The notes under the pieces were generated by a model. That model searched no databases and was not told the DNA's origin. It worked only from the letters and a program-made list of their open reading frames with translations. Of a stretch of DNA of 64,000 bases, positions 11,919 to 21,773 are shown piece after piece. Both the position numbers and the translations under genes were made by a program. Numbering within the stretch: the first letter of the stretch is position 1; the number at the start of each line of letters is the position of its first letter. The stretch covers positions 22,570,501-22,634,500 of the forward strand of contig OY987268.1 of NCBI GenBank assembly GCA_963920665.1, in the 5' to 3' direction. The DNA is from Straminergon stramineum. Taxonomy: Eukaryota; Streptophyta; Bryopsida; Hypnales; Calliergonaceae.

Positions 11919-13425
11919 CTAGTAGATACGGACAGGAGATCCCATGGTAGTCTTCAGATATAGTACACGAACCTGCGAACACAACGAGCAGGAAAGTCAG
12001 ACAACAAATTTTCACAGACAAATTCTCCTGCAAAATAGAATCATTCACAAACTCTCAACGAAGCTTGAATGATTATCTCCATCAATGAAAAATTCACAAG
12101 TTGATAGAACTTACGTTCTGCCAATTCTTCTTCAGCAAAGACACAAGAAAGTTGACGCTCATTTGAGTATTTTGGAAGATCTGTTTCTCTTCCATCTCAC
12201 AGTTCCCGATGGCCACACCCATGCATAGAACCTTCTTCAACTGGAACTTCACCATCGCCTTGGTCTCCATCATCTTAGCCTCCAGAGACTCCTGGTGCGA
12301 CACAAGAGCAGGAAACTTTCCTGCCTTGTTCAATCCAGGGCCAAGCAACCTGGGAATCTGCTTGATAACAGACTCAGATGCCAAAAAAGCGTGGTATTTC
12401 TTGGCCAGCTTCTTCACCAGCTTCTTATTCTTATTCATCTTTTTCAGGCTCTCGACATCCATGCATTCCATGCCGACCTTGCTCGCCTGTTCATGTAAGA
12501 TACCAAATACATCAATAAGAATGAAGATGCATCATACGTGTGCATGTCCAAGTAACTTTACCCAAAAGCAATCCTACTACACTTTAGCTGCGATGAAGAT
12601 ACTAGAGATTATTTCTTAGGTTGCACACACGCTGAAGAGACACGGTAGGATCGGTTCTAGGAACAAGCATCAGAAAACCATCCTTTAATGCGTGGGAGCC
12701 GTCTAAGAACTGGAAACAAATTTCTAAAAAAGGAAGTAGATGTACTTATAATAGAAAAATGCTGAGAAGCTCTAACCGTTGCTTCGAAATCTTGCGACCT
12801 TTCAGCAGTGCATTAGGGAGAGATACATTGTAAGAAGAGAGCGACTGGAATCAAAACTTCGAAAACCGTACCTCCTCGACGTGCTGGGCGTCACCCAGCA
12901 TACACACCCTCATCTTGGGACGAGGGATATGGGGCAACTTCACGGAGCCACTGAAACGTTTGTCTTTCTGGGGGTCGTAGTTCTTCAGACCAATCTGAAG
13001 TTCCACGGTCTCAGTAAACTTGCGGTTCTTCTCCTTAGCACCCCCAACGATCTGGGAGATGGCCTCCCGGAGGACATCGCTCTGAAGCTTACTGCAGCGC
13101 AAAACACAATATCACACTACCATTAAACCCTAAACCCTACATCACGAAACCCAATGTGACCTCACCATCGCCACAAATGAAGGCATACCTTAAATAGGAC
13201 AAAGACGAGACGAAGCTCACCCTCTTCAACAGAATTAACCATCAAAGAGGAGATCACTCCCCCGGATTGACACCCGGGTACCCATTTGGAGAGAGCGGCG
13301 ACATCGCTGCTCTCCGCCCGCGGCTGGGTGAACCGCGCGACGAGAAATCCATGGAAACCAGCATCCAAGACCTCGACAGGAGAATACGCTTCAGATGCGC
13401 CCTACGAAAGCAATACAAACCTCAT
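11919..13425 (-). CDS. RPL10A: 60S ribosomal protein L10a (uL1), four exons
   Basis: uL1 forms the L1 stalk of the large ribosomal subunit and helps move deacylated tRNA out through the E site. Coding exons on the minus strand: 13425-13421 (ATGAG only), 13091-12872, 12486-12115 and 11972-11919 (TAG stop). All introns are GT-AG. The sum is 651 nt, or 216 residues, the normal plant length. Diagnostic stretches: [85 protein letters not shown] and the C-terminus MGSPVRIY. The start was chosen because only ATG-AG joined to T-AAG-CTT gives the family N-terminus MSKLQ. The tiny first coding exon makes the gene easy to mis-annotate. The gene is intact and strongly conserved, so I judge it functional. 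Confidence 0.95.
13092..13420 (-). other. RPL10A intron 1, with telo-box pair
   Basis: 329-bp GT-AG intron directly after the fifth coding base. It contains a double telo-box AAACCCTAAACCCTA at 13125-13139. A long first intron with regulatory telo motifs is common in plant translation genes. Confidence 0.8.
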
Positions 13426-13496
13426 GGTTGAAGCCGACTTGAAAGAACTAGACAGGCGATGTCGCGAAGCTGGGATGATGAAAGAGGGCAAATACC

Positions 13497-13547
13497 TAAC
13501 CCTAGTTGGGTATTTGTGCTCAAGCAGGCAGGAGCACGAAACCCTAA
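13497..13547 (-). promoter_or_regulatory. Telo-boxes upstream of the RPL10A start
   Basis: AACCCTAG at 13498-13505 and AAACCCTAA at 13539-13547 lie 75-125 bp upstream of the RPL10A start codon. AAACCCTAA is the plant telo-box, which drives coordinated expression of ribosomal-protein genes in dividing cells. The transcription start cannot be fixed from the sequence. Confidence 0.7.
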
Positions 13548-13551
13548 TTTT

Positions 13552-13631
13552 GCCTCGGTACCAGACCACACAAAACGGCGCGTCCAGGGACTCGGAAATG
13601 AGGTCCAAGCCATGTTGCCTCGGTACCAGAG
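13552..13631. repeat. Direct repeat in the RPL10A upstream region
   Basis: TTGCCTCGGTACCAGA occurs at about 13550-13565 and again at 13614-13629, 64 bp apart, just upstream of the telo-boxes. It may be a duplicated promoter element or chance; function unknown. Confidence 0.5.
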
Positions 13632-13639
13632 CACTGTTT

Positions 13640-13918
13640 TCCGTGGGGACAAGAAATCGAAGTGGATACCGGTAAGCTTAACACAAACCTTTACTCTCAT
13701 GTATCCCATTGCCTGTGTCTGCGTGACACTAAGGTAGACCAGCCTATTACCACCCTGATTCGCACTACTGGGACCAACTCCAAGAGGGGCAAACATTTTT
13801 CAGAGATGTGTGCATGTTTCACAAATCAAACCCAATTGGAATTATAATTTTCTGATAAAAATGTATTTCTATGAATTTCTAAAGTGGTTTCTTTAAAATT
13901 ACAAAACTGCCACTTCGT
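13640..13918. other. RPL10A distal upstream region
   Basis: No gene recognised. The right half becomes AT-rich and leads into the small element at 13930. Confidence 0.5.
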
Positions 13919-13929
13919 GTACCTATTAG

Positions 13930-14191
13930 AGCTTTTTTTTTTTCTTTTTGGTGCTAGATTGCACCAAAAAAAATAATCTGGATAAAAAATGCCAAAAAAA
14001 ATGTCAAAAAACTTGGATGAAATCGCCTAACAACTTTGAATTTTAAAAAAATCTTTGATGAAATCGCCAAATTGTGGATGAAAACCATAGTATACATCCA
14101 ATATGTGGATGAATGTTGTAATTTGAAGCACTACTATAACATTTAATATCGCCACTTTGGCACTTCGTGAAAAATGAAAAAAAAAGCCTTG
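13930..14191. mobile_element. 262-bp non-autonomous element with 11-bp target duplication
   Basis: Direct repeats GTACCTATTAG flank it at 13919-13929 and 14192-14202. The ends are imperfect inverted repeats: left GCTTTTTTTTTTTCTTTTTG, right complement GGCTTTTTTTTTCATTTTTC. An 11-bp duplication and inverted ends suggest a Mutator-like MITE. A related, less well-bounded copy lies near 4325-4590, and its AGATTGCACCA block recurs near 45915. Confidence 0.7.
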
Positions 14192-14202
14192 GTACCTATT
14201 AG

Positions 14203-15997
14203 CACTTGAGTATTCCTCAATCAAGAATTCACACATTACTCAATTTTTTTTTATTAATGCAGTGGAATTGTCAGAGAAGTAAATGGATGTAGGTGAGTTC
14301 TATGATGGAGATGGGGGACGAATAGTAGGATGTCGGGAATAGGAACTTGGCAGAAATGGGTTGGTCTACCTTAATTCCTATGTTACACTACTTAAAATTA
14401 GTGCAAGCTAAAATATAATTGTATTGTATTAATTTTTAATAAAAATTTAAAAAAAATTGGTGACATCAATTTCATAGGTGACATGTAGGAGGTCTTTAGA
14501 GTGTCATCAATGCAAAACAAGATATAGGGCTACTAGTAGAAAGGATGGTTTTTGGTCACAAAAGATAGTGCTAGAATATAAACCCAAGACCCATGATGAT
14601 ATTAACTTGGTGCCAATGTGGGCCTTGGACAAAATGCTCTAACATTATTCTTTGAAGCCCAAAGACTATCATTCTACTAATGAACAACAACAACATTCTT
14701 GCTATGGGGGCCAATATTTAGGGTGAGTGTGATAACTTTAGGCACTCTAATGAATAGCAAGAAATTCAAATGAAGACATGCCAAAATCATAGTTACCCAA
14801 GGCACATTTATCTTTTTTCTAGTGACCTTAGATTTCCACCATAGGCCACAATCAAATACTATGATGGCTTCTATTGACCAAGTACCACAAGAAGGAAGAA
14901 TTTTTTTTAATGAAAAGAGTAAATTGTACTTTGCTTTCTTGCATGTCTTATATAATGCAATTGGAAACAATGGGCAAGAATTTGGAGCATTTTGGAAGTG
15001 AAATTATATACATTATCAATCAAAAATCACTACAAATTTCTAGAAAACCCCAATACTTCATAACCAATAGCTTTTTAATTCTTCACCTTACCAACAGACA
15101 ACAACATAACCAACCAAATACAAAAATAAGTATGGCTTGTTAGGAAAGAAGAAATGGCAAATTTGAGATGCTACATTACTCAACAAAAGCAAGAAGAGAG
15201 GCATGTATCATGCCCCTATCTCCTTGGGATGCCCAAAGTGCCTTAGTGAGCAAGGGGGATTTGGGGGGTGACTTCCTAGTGGTGCTATTTTGTGAGCCTA
15301 TGAGCATGAGCCCATGAGTGCTAAGTAGGGATTATGTGAGCGGTAAGCACAGGAATTGAAAAAACTCAATAAAAAACTCAAAGGAATTTGGAAACAAAAT
15401 ACAATCTAAAGATTTTAGTCAAATTTTTCAATTTCTTGTAAATTTTAGGACCTATTTGTATAGATCTATTACCGTTGACTTATTGCCGTGGATATGTACT
15501 ATTTGTATTAGAGTTGTCAAGTTTCATATTATCTACAATAATACAAGTATACATTGTGAAGACAAAGAACTCAATTATTGTGAAAGATGAATAAGGGTGG
15601 AAATAAGGTAGTATAGAATATTCAATCAAATTACAATATTTGATAAAAGAGAAATTGATACTTCCATAGCTACATGTGTAATTGGAATCTAAATCATTTA
15701 GTCTTAGATTCAAAGTATTTAGAGATTCTTGGACTTCTAGAGTTGTTGCAAACCATTGTTTGAAACGTTGATAATACAAGCCCGAACGAGGAGGCGCTTC
15801 ACTTCATTAAAGTTGAAACTTGAAGAATGTACCAACTTGTCTTCTAGCAGGTTCATTTGCAAAAGTAACGAAATAAATAATAAAGATGTTTACAATTCAC
15901 ATATTGATGGCATCCACCAATTGTTGAGATAGCCATGTCCATGAAATTGGAACAAGTGCACTCCAAGTACATGCCAAATGTGATTTGATAATCTTTT
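14203..15997. other. Intergenic DNA, no gene seen
   Basis: AT-rich with no recognised gene. A block at about 15285-15330 (TGTGAGCCTATGAGCATGAG) resembles the ends of the 249-bp insertion at 43813-44061 and may be a degraded relative. Confidence 0.5.
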
Positions 15998-16133
15998 CAC
16001 TAGTAGAAAATTCAATTTTTTTGTTGATTTGGTTGCGTTGATTTGATCACTTTTTGACAATAATTTGTTGATTTCAACAAATTTTTGTCCGAAAGTGACC
16101 AAATTAACAAAAAAATTGAATTTTCTACTAGTG
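15998..16133. mobile_element. CACTA-type hairpin MITE, copy 1
   Basis: 136 bp, almost entirely palindromic, beginning CACTAGTAGAAAATTCAATT and ending with its complement. Flanked by TTT at 15995-15997 and 16134-16136, the 3-bp duplication expected for CACTA. The same ends are used by 38821-38991 and 16565-18829. Confidence 0.85.
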
Positions 16134-16136
16134 TTT

Positions 16137-16564
16137 TGCATGGGCTTTGTTCTAGATTGAAAGGAGATAATGGCTCCAAGTCTAGGGATGGGGAGCATGG
16201 CAATTCCCAAGATCCTTCCTTTGACATTCCCAACACTCTCCTTCTTATTGTGATGCTCTGTAGTAGGAGCATTTGCAATATGTCTAATGGGCTTGTTCCA
16301 TCAAGTTGTTGGATACGTGTCCACATGCAAAGGGCTAAGTTGATTATAAATGACCACCTCGAAAATGTTGGACATCGTGAATAATCGTTGAGGTGACATA
16401 GGTGGTCGTTCTTGGTGCTGAAAGCTAGCCTCTTACAAAAGAGTTGTTTCTTGACAAGTTAGACTTGTGTCTGTTAATATAGGCCACACATCCGGTACTT
16501 GAGGCCAGTCAATCACCTAAGGATGTTTAGATCCTTGAATACATTGGTGAATATCATGTAGGTA
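16137..16564. other. Spacer between CACTA-type elements
   Basis: No recognised gene. The plus-strand open frame of 99 codons that runs through here starts inside the MITE and matches nothing I know. Confidence 0.5.
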
Positions 16565-16879
16565 CACTACTAGAAAATGACGTTTGAATCAACAAAAAAC
16601 CAACAATTTTTTGTTGATTTGGGTACTGTACCGTCCATTTTCACAACTTTTTGTTGATTCTGCACTTTTTAACAAAATGGTTCAACAAATTTTTGTTGAT
16701 TTGAATAGTTAATAACCAAATCAACAAAAAGTTGTTGAATCTTACAAAATCTTTTTGGAATCTTGTGAAATCATGTAGAATTATGTGGAATCTTGTAGAA
16801 TCTTGTTTAGTGTTGTAGAAAATAGGAATACAAAATTCAAATTTTATATTCAGTTCTGTAGAATATTGTTTGTATTTAA

Positions 16880-17400
16880 CCACCAAAGGACCAAACTACA
16901 TTTTTTGGCAACATAACAATTTGGGGCAATTCATCTAGAATGGAATTAAAAAAATATTTTTTTTAAAAATTTGCACACAACATGGGTCCAAGGAGTAGCT
17001 TTAAGGCGCAACAATTTTCATAACTTCTAACTACATGTTTAAAAAGTTATTGCATGATTTTTCATTTTCATTGATCTTTGGGCAACTCAAAGAATTCTAA
17101 AGAAATTATTTTTTCAAGAAATAAAAATTTGAAATTAGTTTTTTAGATTTATATATATATATGTAAAGTTTTGAATCATTCCATTCTAATTAATGAGATG
17201 AAAGTTATGAGGAGTTTTAGTTTGCGGGTAGCTAGTTACAGAATCTCCACTCTAAAAAAACACTTTAAAGTCCTTTATTTATTTCAATTTTCAATCTTTT
17301 TTGAAAAAAATAAAAGCATAGGATGTAGATTGTTTATTATGACATTACAACCATACACATTGACATTTTTCAATTCCATATCTAAATTTTTAAATTTTTT
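16880..17400. mobile_element. Truncated TTAA-type element inside the CACTA element
   Basis: Starts after TTAA (16876-16879) with CCACCAAAGGACCAAAC, a diverged form of the family end CCCCTAAAGGACCA. Its interior matches 48683-49602 and 47700-48200: a TTTTGGGGCA-type start, then TTTGAATCATTCCATT, a TATGAGGAG block and GTAGATTGTTTATTA. Similarity fades near 17400 and no right end is found. Confidence 0.5.
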
Positions 17401-17934
17401 TGTATTCAAATTTTCAATTTCACAATAATGAAATTTAAACAATTCCAAATTCAAATTAAATTGTTTAATAAAATTACTCAAATTTGAAGTATTTAACTCC
17501 TATAATTCTTATATATTTTGAGACCTTCTTGTAAGTGCTTCTAAATATTAGAATTCAAAAGTAGGCTAAAATCTTCATATATATTTATTTTTTCAATGAA
17601 TTCAATCATAGGATTTTATTTGTAATTAGCTTTGTATAGTATACCCTTCCTAAATTATAAGACAAGCAACCTTATCATTTGGAAGATCATGATGCATGCT
17701 TAGATTTTTAAAAATAGTTTCCACCTTTTCAAATGGTTAGATTTCATCTTTCAAACTATTTATCCCAAAAGAAAAATAATTTTTTGTTCATTTTGAATTA
17801 CAAGAACTTCAAATAAATTTTTATCATTTGGTTCACGTTCCAAACAAACAAATGATAATGTAAATCACCACGGTTGAAACTATAGAATTTCTTTTGAACT
17901 AAAATCATTTGCAATTCTATGTTTATTAAAATCA

Positions 17935-18265
17935 GCAGACTTCGGTGGCCATTTTGGCATAGTAAAATACTTTGCACTAAGAAAATATGGAAAATTAAAT
18001 TAAATTTCACCTCCAAAAATCCGTTTGCAATTTTCAGTCTCCAATCAAAAGTTATGGACAAAGTTCAGAGAGGGTTTGGAATGAGTATTTTTTTGGACAT
18101 TTCAAACACACTCTCTGAATTTTGTCCATAACTTTTGATTGAAGACTCCAAATTCAAAACGGATTTTAGAAGGTGAAAGTTAACTTCATTTCCAAACTTT
18201 TCTTGGTTCAAAGTTTTTTGAAAAAAGTTTGTTTACTATGTCAAAACGGCCACCTAAATCTTCTC
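17935..18265. repeat. 330-bp imperfect palindrome
   Basis: The left arm starts near CTTCGGTGGCCATTTTGGCA (17941) and pairs with the right arm ending GGCCACCTAAATCTTC (18247-18262). Both arms include AATCAAAAGTTATGGACAAA or its complement and TTCAGAGAG. The transcript would fold into one hairpin. It is probably a foldback MITE; its target duplication could not be set. Confidence 0.55.
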
Positions 18266-18332
18266 ATTAACAACAAAAGAAAAAATAATCAAAGAAACTA
18301 GGTAAAAAGTTTTTCTCCCCTATTATGTCAAG

Positions 18333-18590
18333 TAAGTCCATGAGTGGTGTAGTGGATTGGCATTTGGACCCCATTGATGAGGTCCGTGGTTCAAATCCCC
18401 ATGGGTGCCAACCCTCCCACGGGGTCGCTCCCTCCCATATTGGGAGCTTTGGCCTTGATGGATGATGGCTGTGGGCCTAGCGACTACATTGCTGCAACCT
18501 CCTAGGCCAAGCTAGGGGTTGCCTCGGTGGCCTACTTGTTAGCGTGGTGGGTTGCCCAAGTGGCCCCCCATAGTTCAATAGATTTTTTTA
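18333..18590 (+). mobile_element. tRNA-derived SINE
   Basis: A RNA polymerase III A box (TGGTGTAGTGG, 18345-18355) is followed 33 bp later by a B box (GGTTCAAATCC, 18388-18398). Between them the GGACC/GGTCC anticodon-type stem survives with an enlarged loop. A tRNA-unrelated, GC-rich body follows and ends in a T/A-rich tail near 18580. This is the layout of a plant SINE, not a working tRNA. No target duplication was confirmed. Confidence 0.65.
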
Positions 18591-18832
18591 ATTTTTTAAA
18601 AAGGTGTGCAAATTAACAAAAAAGTTGTTCATCTTGACACTTTTTTGTTGAAATTAACTAAAATATTAACACTTTTTTGTTGTTCAAGAACACAAAAGTA
18701 TTAATAAGGATGTCCAAATCAACATTTATGGTTTAGCAATGTCCAGGTCAACACGTCCAAATTAACAAAAAAAAATCAACACTTTTTTGTTTAAATTTTG
18801 TTGATTTGGACATGTTTTTTCTAGTAGTGGCA

Positions 18833-19149
18833 AAACCAAAAATCTGTCACAATCTACTTATTTCTACCATATTGCTTCTTTCTACTATAGTATGTTGGAG
18901 CATGAATGCCTTTTGGATCCCTTTGCAATTTTGGCAACGCAACGGGTATTTGATCTTTGCTATTGAGCGTAACATTTGTAGCTAGACTTGTGGGATAGTC
19001 TCGCAATATGCCATTATGAAGTGTCACAATCACTCTTCAATGCAGTTGTGACTTGCGGTATATGCTTAGAAAGACAGAGCTTGTCCGATGTATTTGAGGC
19101 TTCTATGTGTGTGTAGATTTGGTCAAGACACATGGTTGAGAGAAATTGA
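18833..19149. other. Spacer, no gene seen
   Basis: No coding match. It may hold the decayed 3' end of the minus-strand transposase that follows. Confidence 0.4.
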
Positions 19150-20481
19150 CCTTGTCTAGACAATGGGAGTCACCATCCAATCCAATGGGAAAGTCAAGTT
19201 TTTGCTTACTACTTTCAAAAAACTCTTTGCTTTCCAAGTGTGGAGCACATGTTCCAACATCAATTGCTCTAGGAAGGACATTAAAAAATTCAATGCCTCT
19301 GCGATTTTTTTTGGGTCATTGTTGCATCTAGCACCTTTTAACAACTTAACTTGATCTCTTTTTTAGATGGTCCCGACCTTGGTGTTTTACTATTCAAGAA
19401 TGCTCGATAATTCATCATTTGCATGAAGGCTCGAATGCAATCATCACAAGTGGCGGCAAATAAATCATTACTGCAATTACCCAACTGTTGCAACTATTTG
19501 TTATGGATTATTTTGGATAAGTTGCATGATGGCATGTCTTCCATTTTCTCCACACTCAACTCCTACAAGAGAAAAATTGTGGTGAAGCCTACAACATAGT
19601 TTGTGGAAATCTTTAGACTACAATAGTTTCTACACATGATGGAGTGCTACAATTCAAGATCTAATTAGTAGGCGCTTGAAGCACCTCTCCGTCTTGACAG
19701 GTAAGTCACCCCTTCTCTTCTTTTATATTGAGGAATCTCTCTAGGCTTTGGAGAGTGCTACATTTGGGATCACTTCAATAGGCAATCAAGACACCTCTCT
19801 GCCTCGAGAAGTAAATGATTGCTTCCCTCGTTTGATCCTAAAATTGTTGTAGTGTAAGTAGAGTGCTACAATTTGAGATCTCTTGAATAGATAGTCAAAG
19901 CACCTTTCACCCTTGAGAGGTAAGTGCCTACTACTTCAATTTGATCCCAAAGTATTTTGGTAGTAATAATTGCTAAACACATAAATACATTCATAATTGA
20001 AGGTGATTTAGGAAAACAAAAAAAACAAAAACAAACTGAAATAACAAGGTTGAACTTACCATTTGTATGAAACCTTCCCATTGGTGATATCGGAAGTGCT
20101 AGAAGGCGAGCCACAACTCCAGTTCCTTCATAGCATCTTCTGAGGTTGCACCGAATGATAACCACCAAGATCGAATGGCCAAATATTGTATCTCCACTTC
20201 CTCTATAGTCTTTGAGTCCTTGTATTGCTTACATAGATGAGTAGTTGGTACTACATATCCGGTTTAATGAACTTTTGTCTAAGCTAATGCAAGAAAGTAT
20301 TCCAATGCAAAAGACACATTCGCTCATAGTTCAACATTTCATCCTTGGTATTCCCTATGCCATATACAATGCGAACAACATTCCAATTTGCTTGTGCATT
20401 GTCTCCCATAAAGCCCTTGAAGTTAGGATTCTCCACTGCTACCAAATACAGATATGTAAAAAGTGGTATTTTCAAAATTAA
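19150..20481 (-). pseudogene. Decayed multi-exon Mutator-type transposase
   Basis: The gene reads from 20475 downward. The 5' part shows NPNFKGFMGDNAQANW and VRIVYGIGNT followed by ERMCLLHW, a plant Mutator-family transposase segment. A frame at 20225-20070 continues with EEVEIQYLAIRSWWLSFGA and ends at a GTAAGT donor near 20060. A later stretch (19580-19350) shows MEDMPSCNLSKIIHNK, then LFAATCDDCIRAFMQMMNYR, and the C-terminal fragment ends near 19156. In-frame stops occur, for example after ELELWLAF and HNK. The intron between 19960 and 20060 is followed by three tandem 110-bp repeats. The family identity rests on my recognition of motifs. It is non-functional and differs from the remnant at 10.4 kb. 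Confidence 0.6.
19643..19960. repeat. Three tandem repeats of about 110 bp
   Basis: Units start with AGTGCTACA at about 19643, 19754 and 19862 and include an AGGTAAGT-like block near the end of units one and three. They lie between coding remnants of the transposase pseudogene, probably in an intron. Confidence 0.7.
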
Positions 20482-21549
20482 AGATCAATGAAATCAACTT
20501 CAAAAGGCTTGTTTTTATTTAATAAATTTGTACAATTCAAATATTAATTATAACAATTGTACTCATCCATACTCAATGATTTGATTATTTAGCCAATATA
20601 TAAATTTATCATTCAATAAAGAATTTGGTAATATATCACATGTGTCTTATCATAAAATAATTTTTAATTTACAAATCCAAAAGAATAGAAAAAAATTCTT
20701 TCTAGTTAATTCCTAAAGTCATGTGGTTCCCACAAGGGAAAAAATGGATTTCAAGAGACTTCTTATGATCTCAATGTTTACCGAATTTTTTGGAAACTTT
20801 CTCATAAGATAGAAAAACTTATTATCTTTTTGGTAATATAAATTTTATTTCAATCCGTGCCTAGGGAAAAAAATTACACCTCAATAAATTCAAAATGGGG
20901 GAGATAGAGCACTAGAAAGAATCCATGAAAAATAGAAATAAAAATTTTAATAATTTTTTATATAGAATATATTTTTTCTAAATGGGAAGTTTTGATTCAT
21001 TCCATTTGGATTAGTGATGTGAAAGTTATGGAACTTCTTATTTTTTGAGCAATTTTTAAAAACAAAAATATAACTTCACATTATGTTTGGTACATAATTT
21101 CATTTGGTCAACACAAATGATAAAAATTACAATTTAGATTGAAATTTCTTGAGGTAAAATATATAATTCATAGTTTCAAGTAATCAAAATATAGGATTGA
21201 TATTCAAACATAATTGAATATGCTATATTTTGACCAAACATGATTTTTGATTAGTTAGCAATGGATCTTATCTACAAAGGGTTAAAGTCTATCATTCTTC
21301 TTCAAACTCATGTCTTTCATTGTTCTTGATGTTAGGATTTAGGTTTTTTTATAAACAACCGCCCCACCATAGTTATGGGGATGCATGGTAGGTGTAGGAG
21401 CACACCATCATACCTTTCCAAAGAGTTACATCTATGTAATCTAGCTTTGAGGGACCTCCGGGATTCATTTTCACCTTCTCAAAATTCTGAAAAACATATA
21501 TATTCCAAGAAAACATCATGGATGTCAGTAGAGGAACTAGTCGAATATA
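20482..21549. other. AT-rich DNA, no gene seen
   Basis: No recognised gene or bounded repeat. At 20985-21040 a TTTTGATTCATTCCATTTGGA block occurs that is also found in the TTAA-flanked elements, so a degraded copy may be present. Confidence 0.45.
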
Positions 21550-21773
21550 CATATGCCCCATTTAACTACTTCTAGACTTTTAGAAGTCCACAATTAATAA
21601 TAGAAAAAAATGGCCATCAAGGAGATAATGCAAAACATTGAAAGATCATTATAAAACATATGGAGATCTATTCAAACATCTAGAAATCTCCAGATGTTAT
21701 GATCCAAAGATATCCATTTCTTTTGTCTAAAATTCATTGTATAGTAGAAAAGTAGTTAAATGGGGCATATATG
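21550..21773. mobile_element. Inverted-repeat element (MITE)
   Basis: CATATGCCCCATTTAACTAC (from 21550) is repeated in inverted orientation ending at 21771. The interval is about 224 bp and has no coding capacity. Target duplication is not clear. Confidence 0.5.

Larger units (their letters stand above)
16565..18829. mobile_element. CACTA-type non-autonomous element, composite
   Basis: Begins CACTACTAGAAAA and ends TTTTCTAGTAGTG. The flanking triplets are GTA (16562-16564) and GCA (18830-18832), compatible with a 3-bp duplication after one substitution. Both ends carry repeated TTTTTGTTGAT motifs in both orientations, as in CACTA subterminal regions. At 2,265 bp and without a transposase it is non-autonomous. 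It contains a fragment of a TTAA-type element (16880-17400), a hairpin (17935-18265) and a SINE (18333-18590). Confidence 0.6.

Noticed and set aside
12209..12619. 136-codon plus-strand frame
   Set aside because: It is the antisense shadow of RPL10A exon 3.
13286..13796. Overlapping frames of 92-129 codons on both strands
   Set aside because: They overlap RPL10A intron 1, start exon and promoter; composition-driven and without domains.
18341..18412. A tRNA gene, because A and B boxes are present
   Set aside because: The anticodon stem encloses a 10-base loop and the acceptor ends do not pair; the sequence continues into a SINE body.
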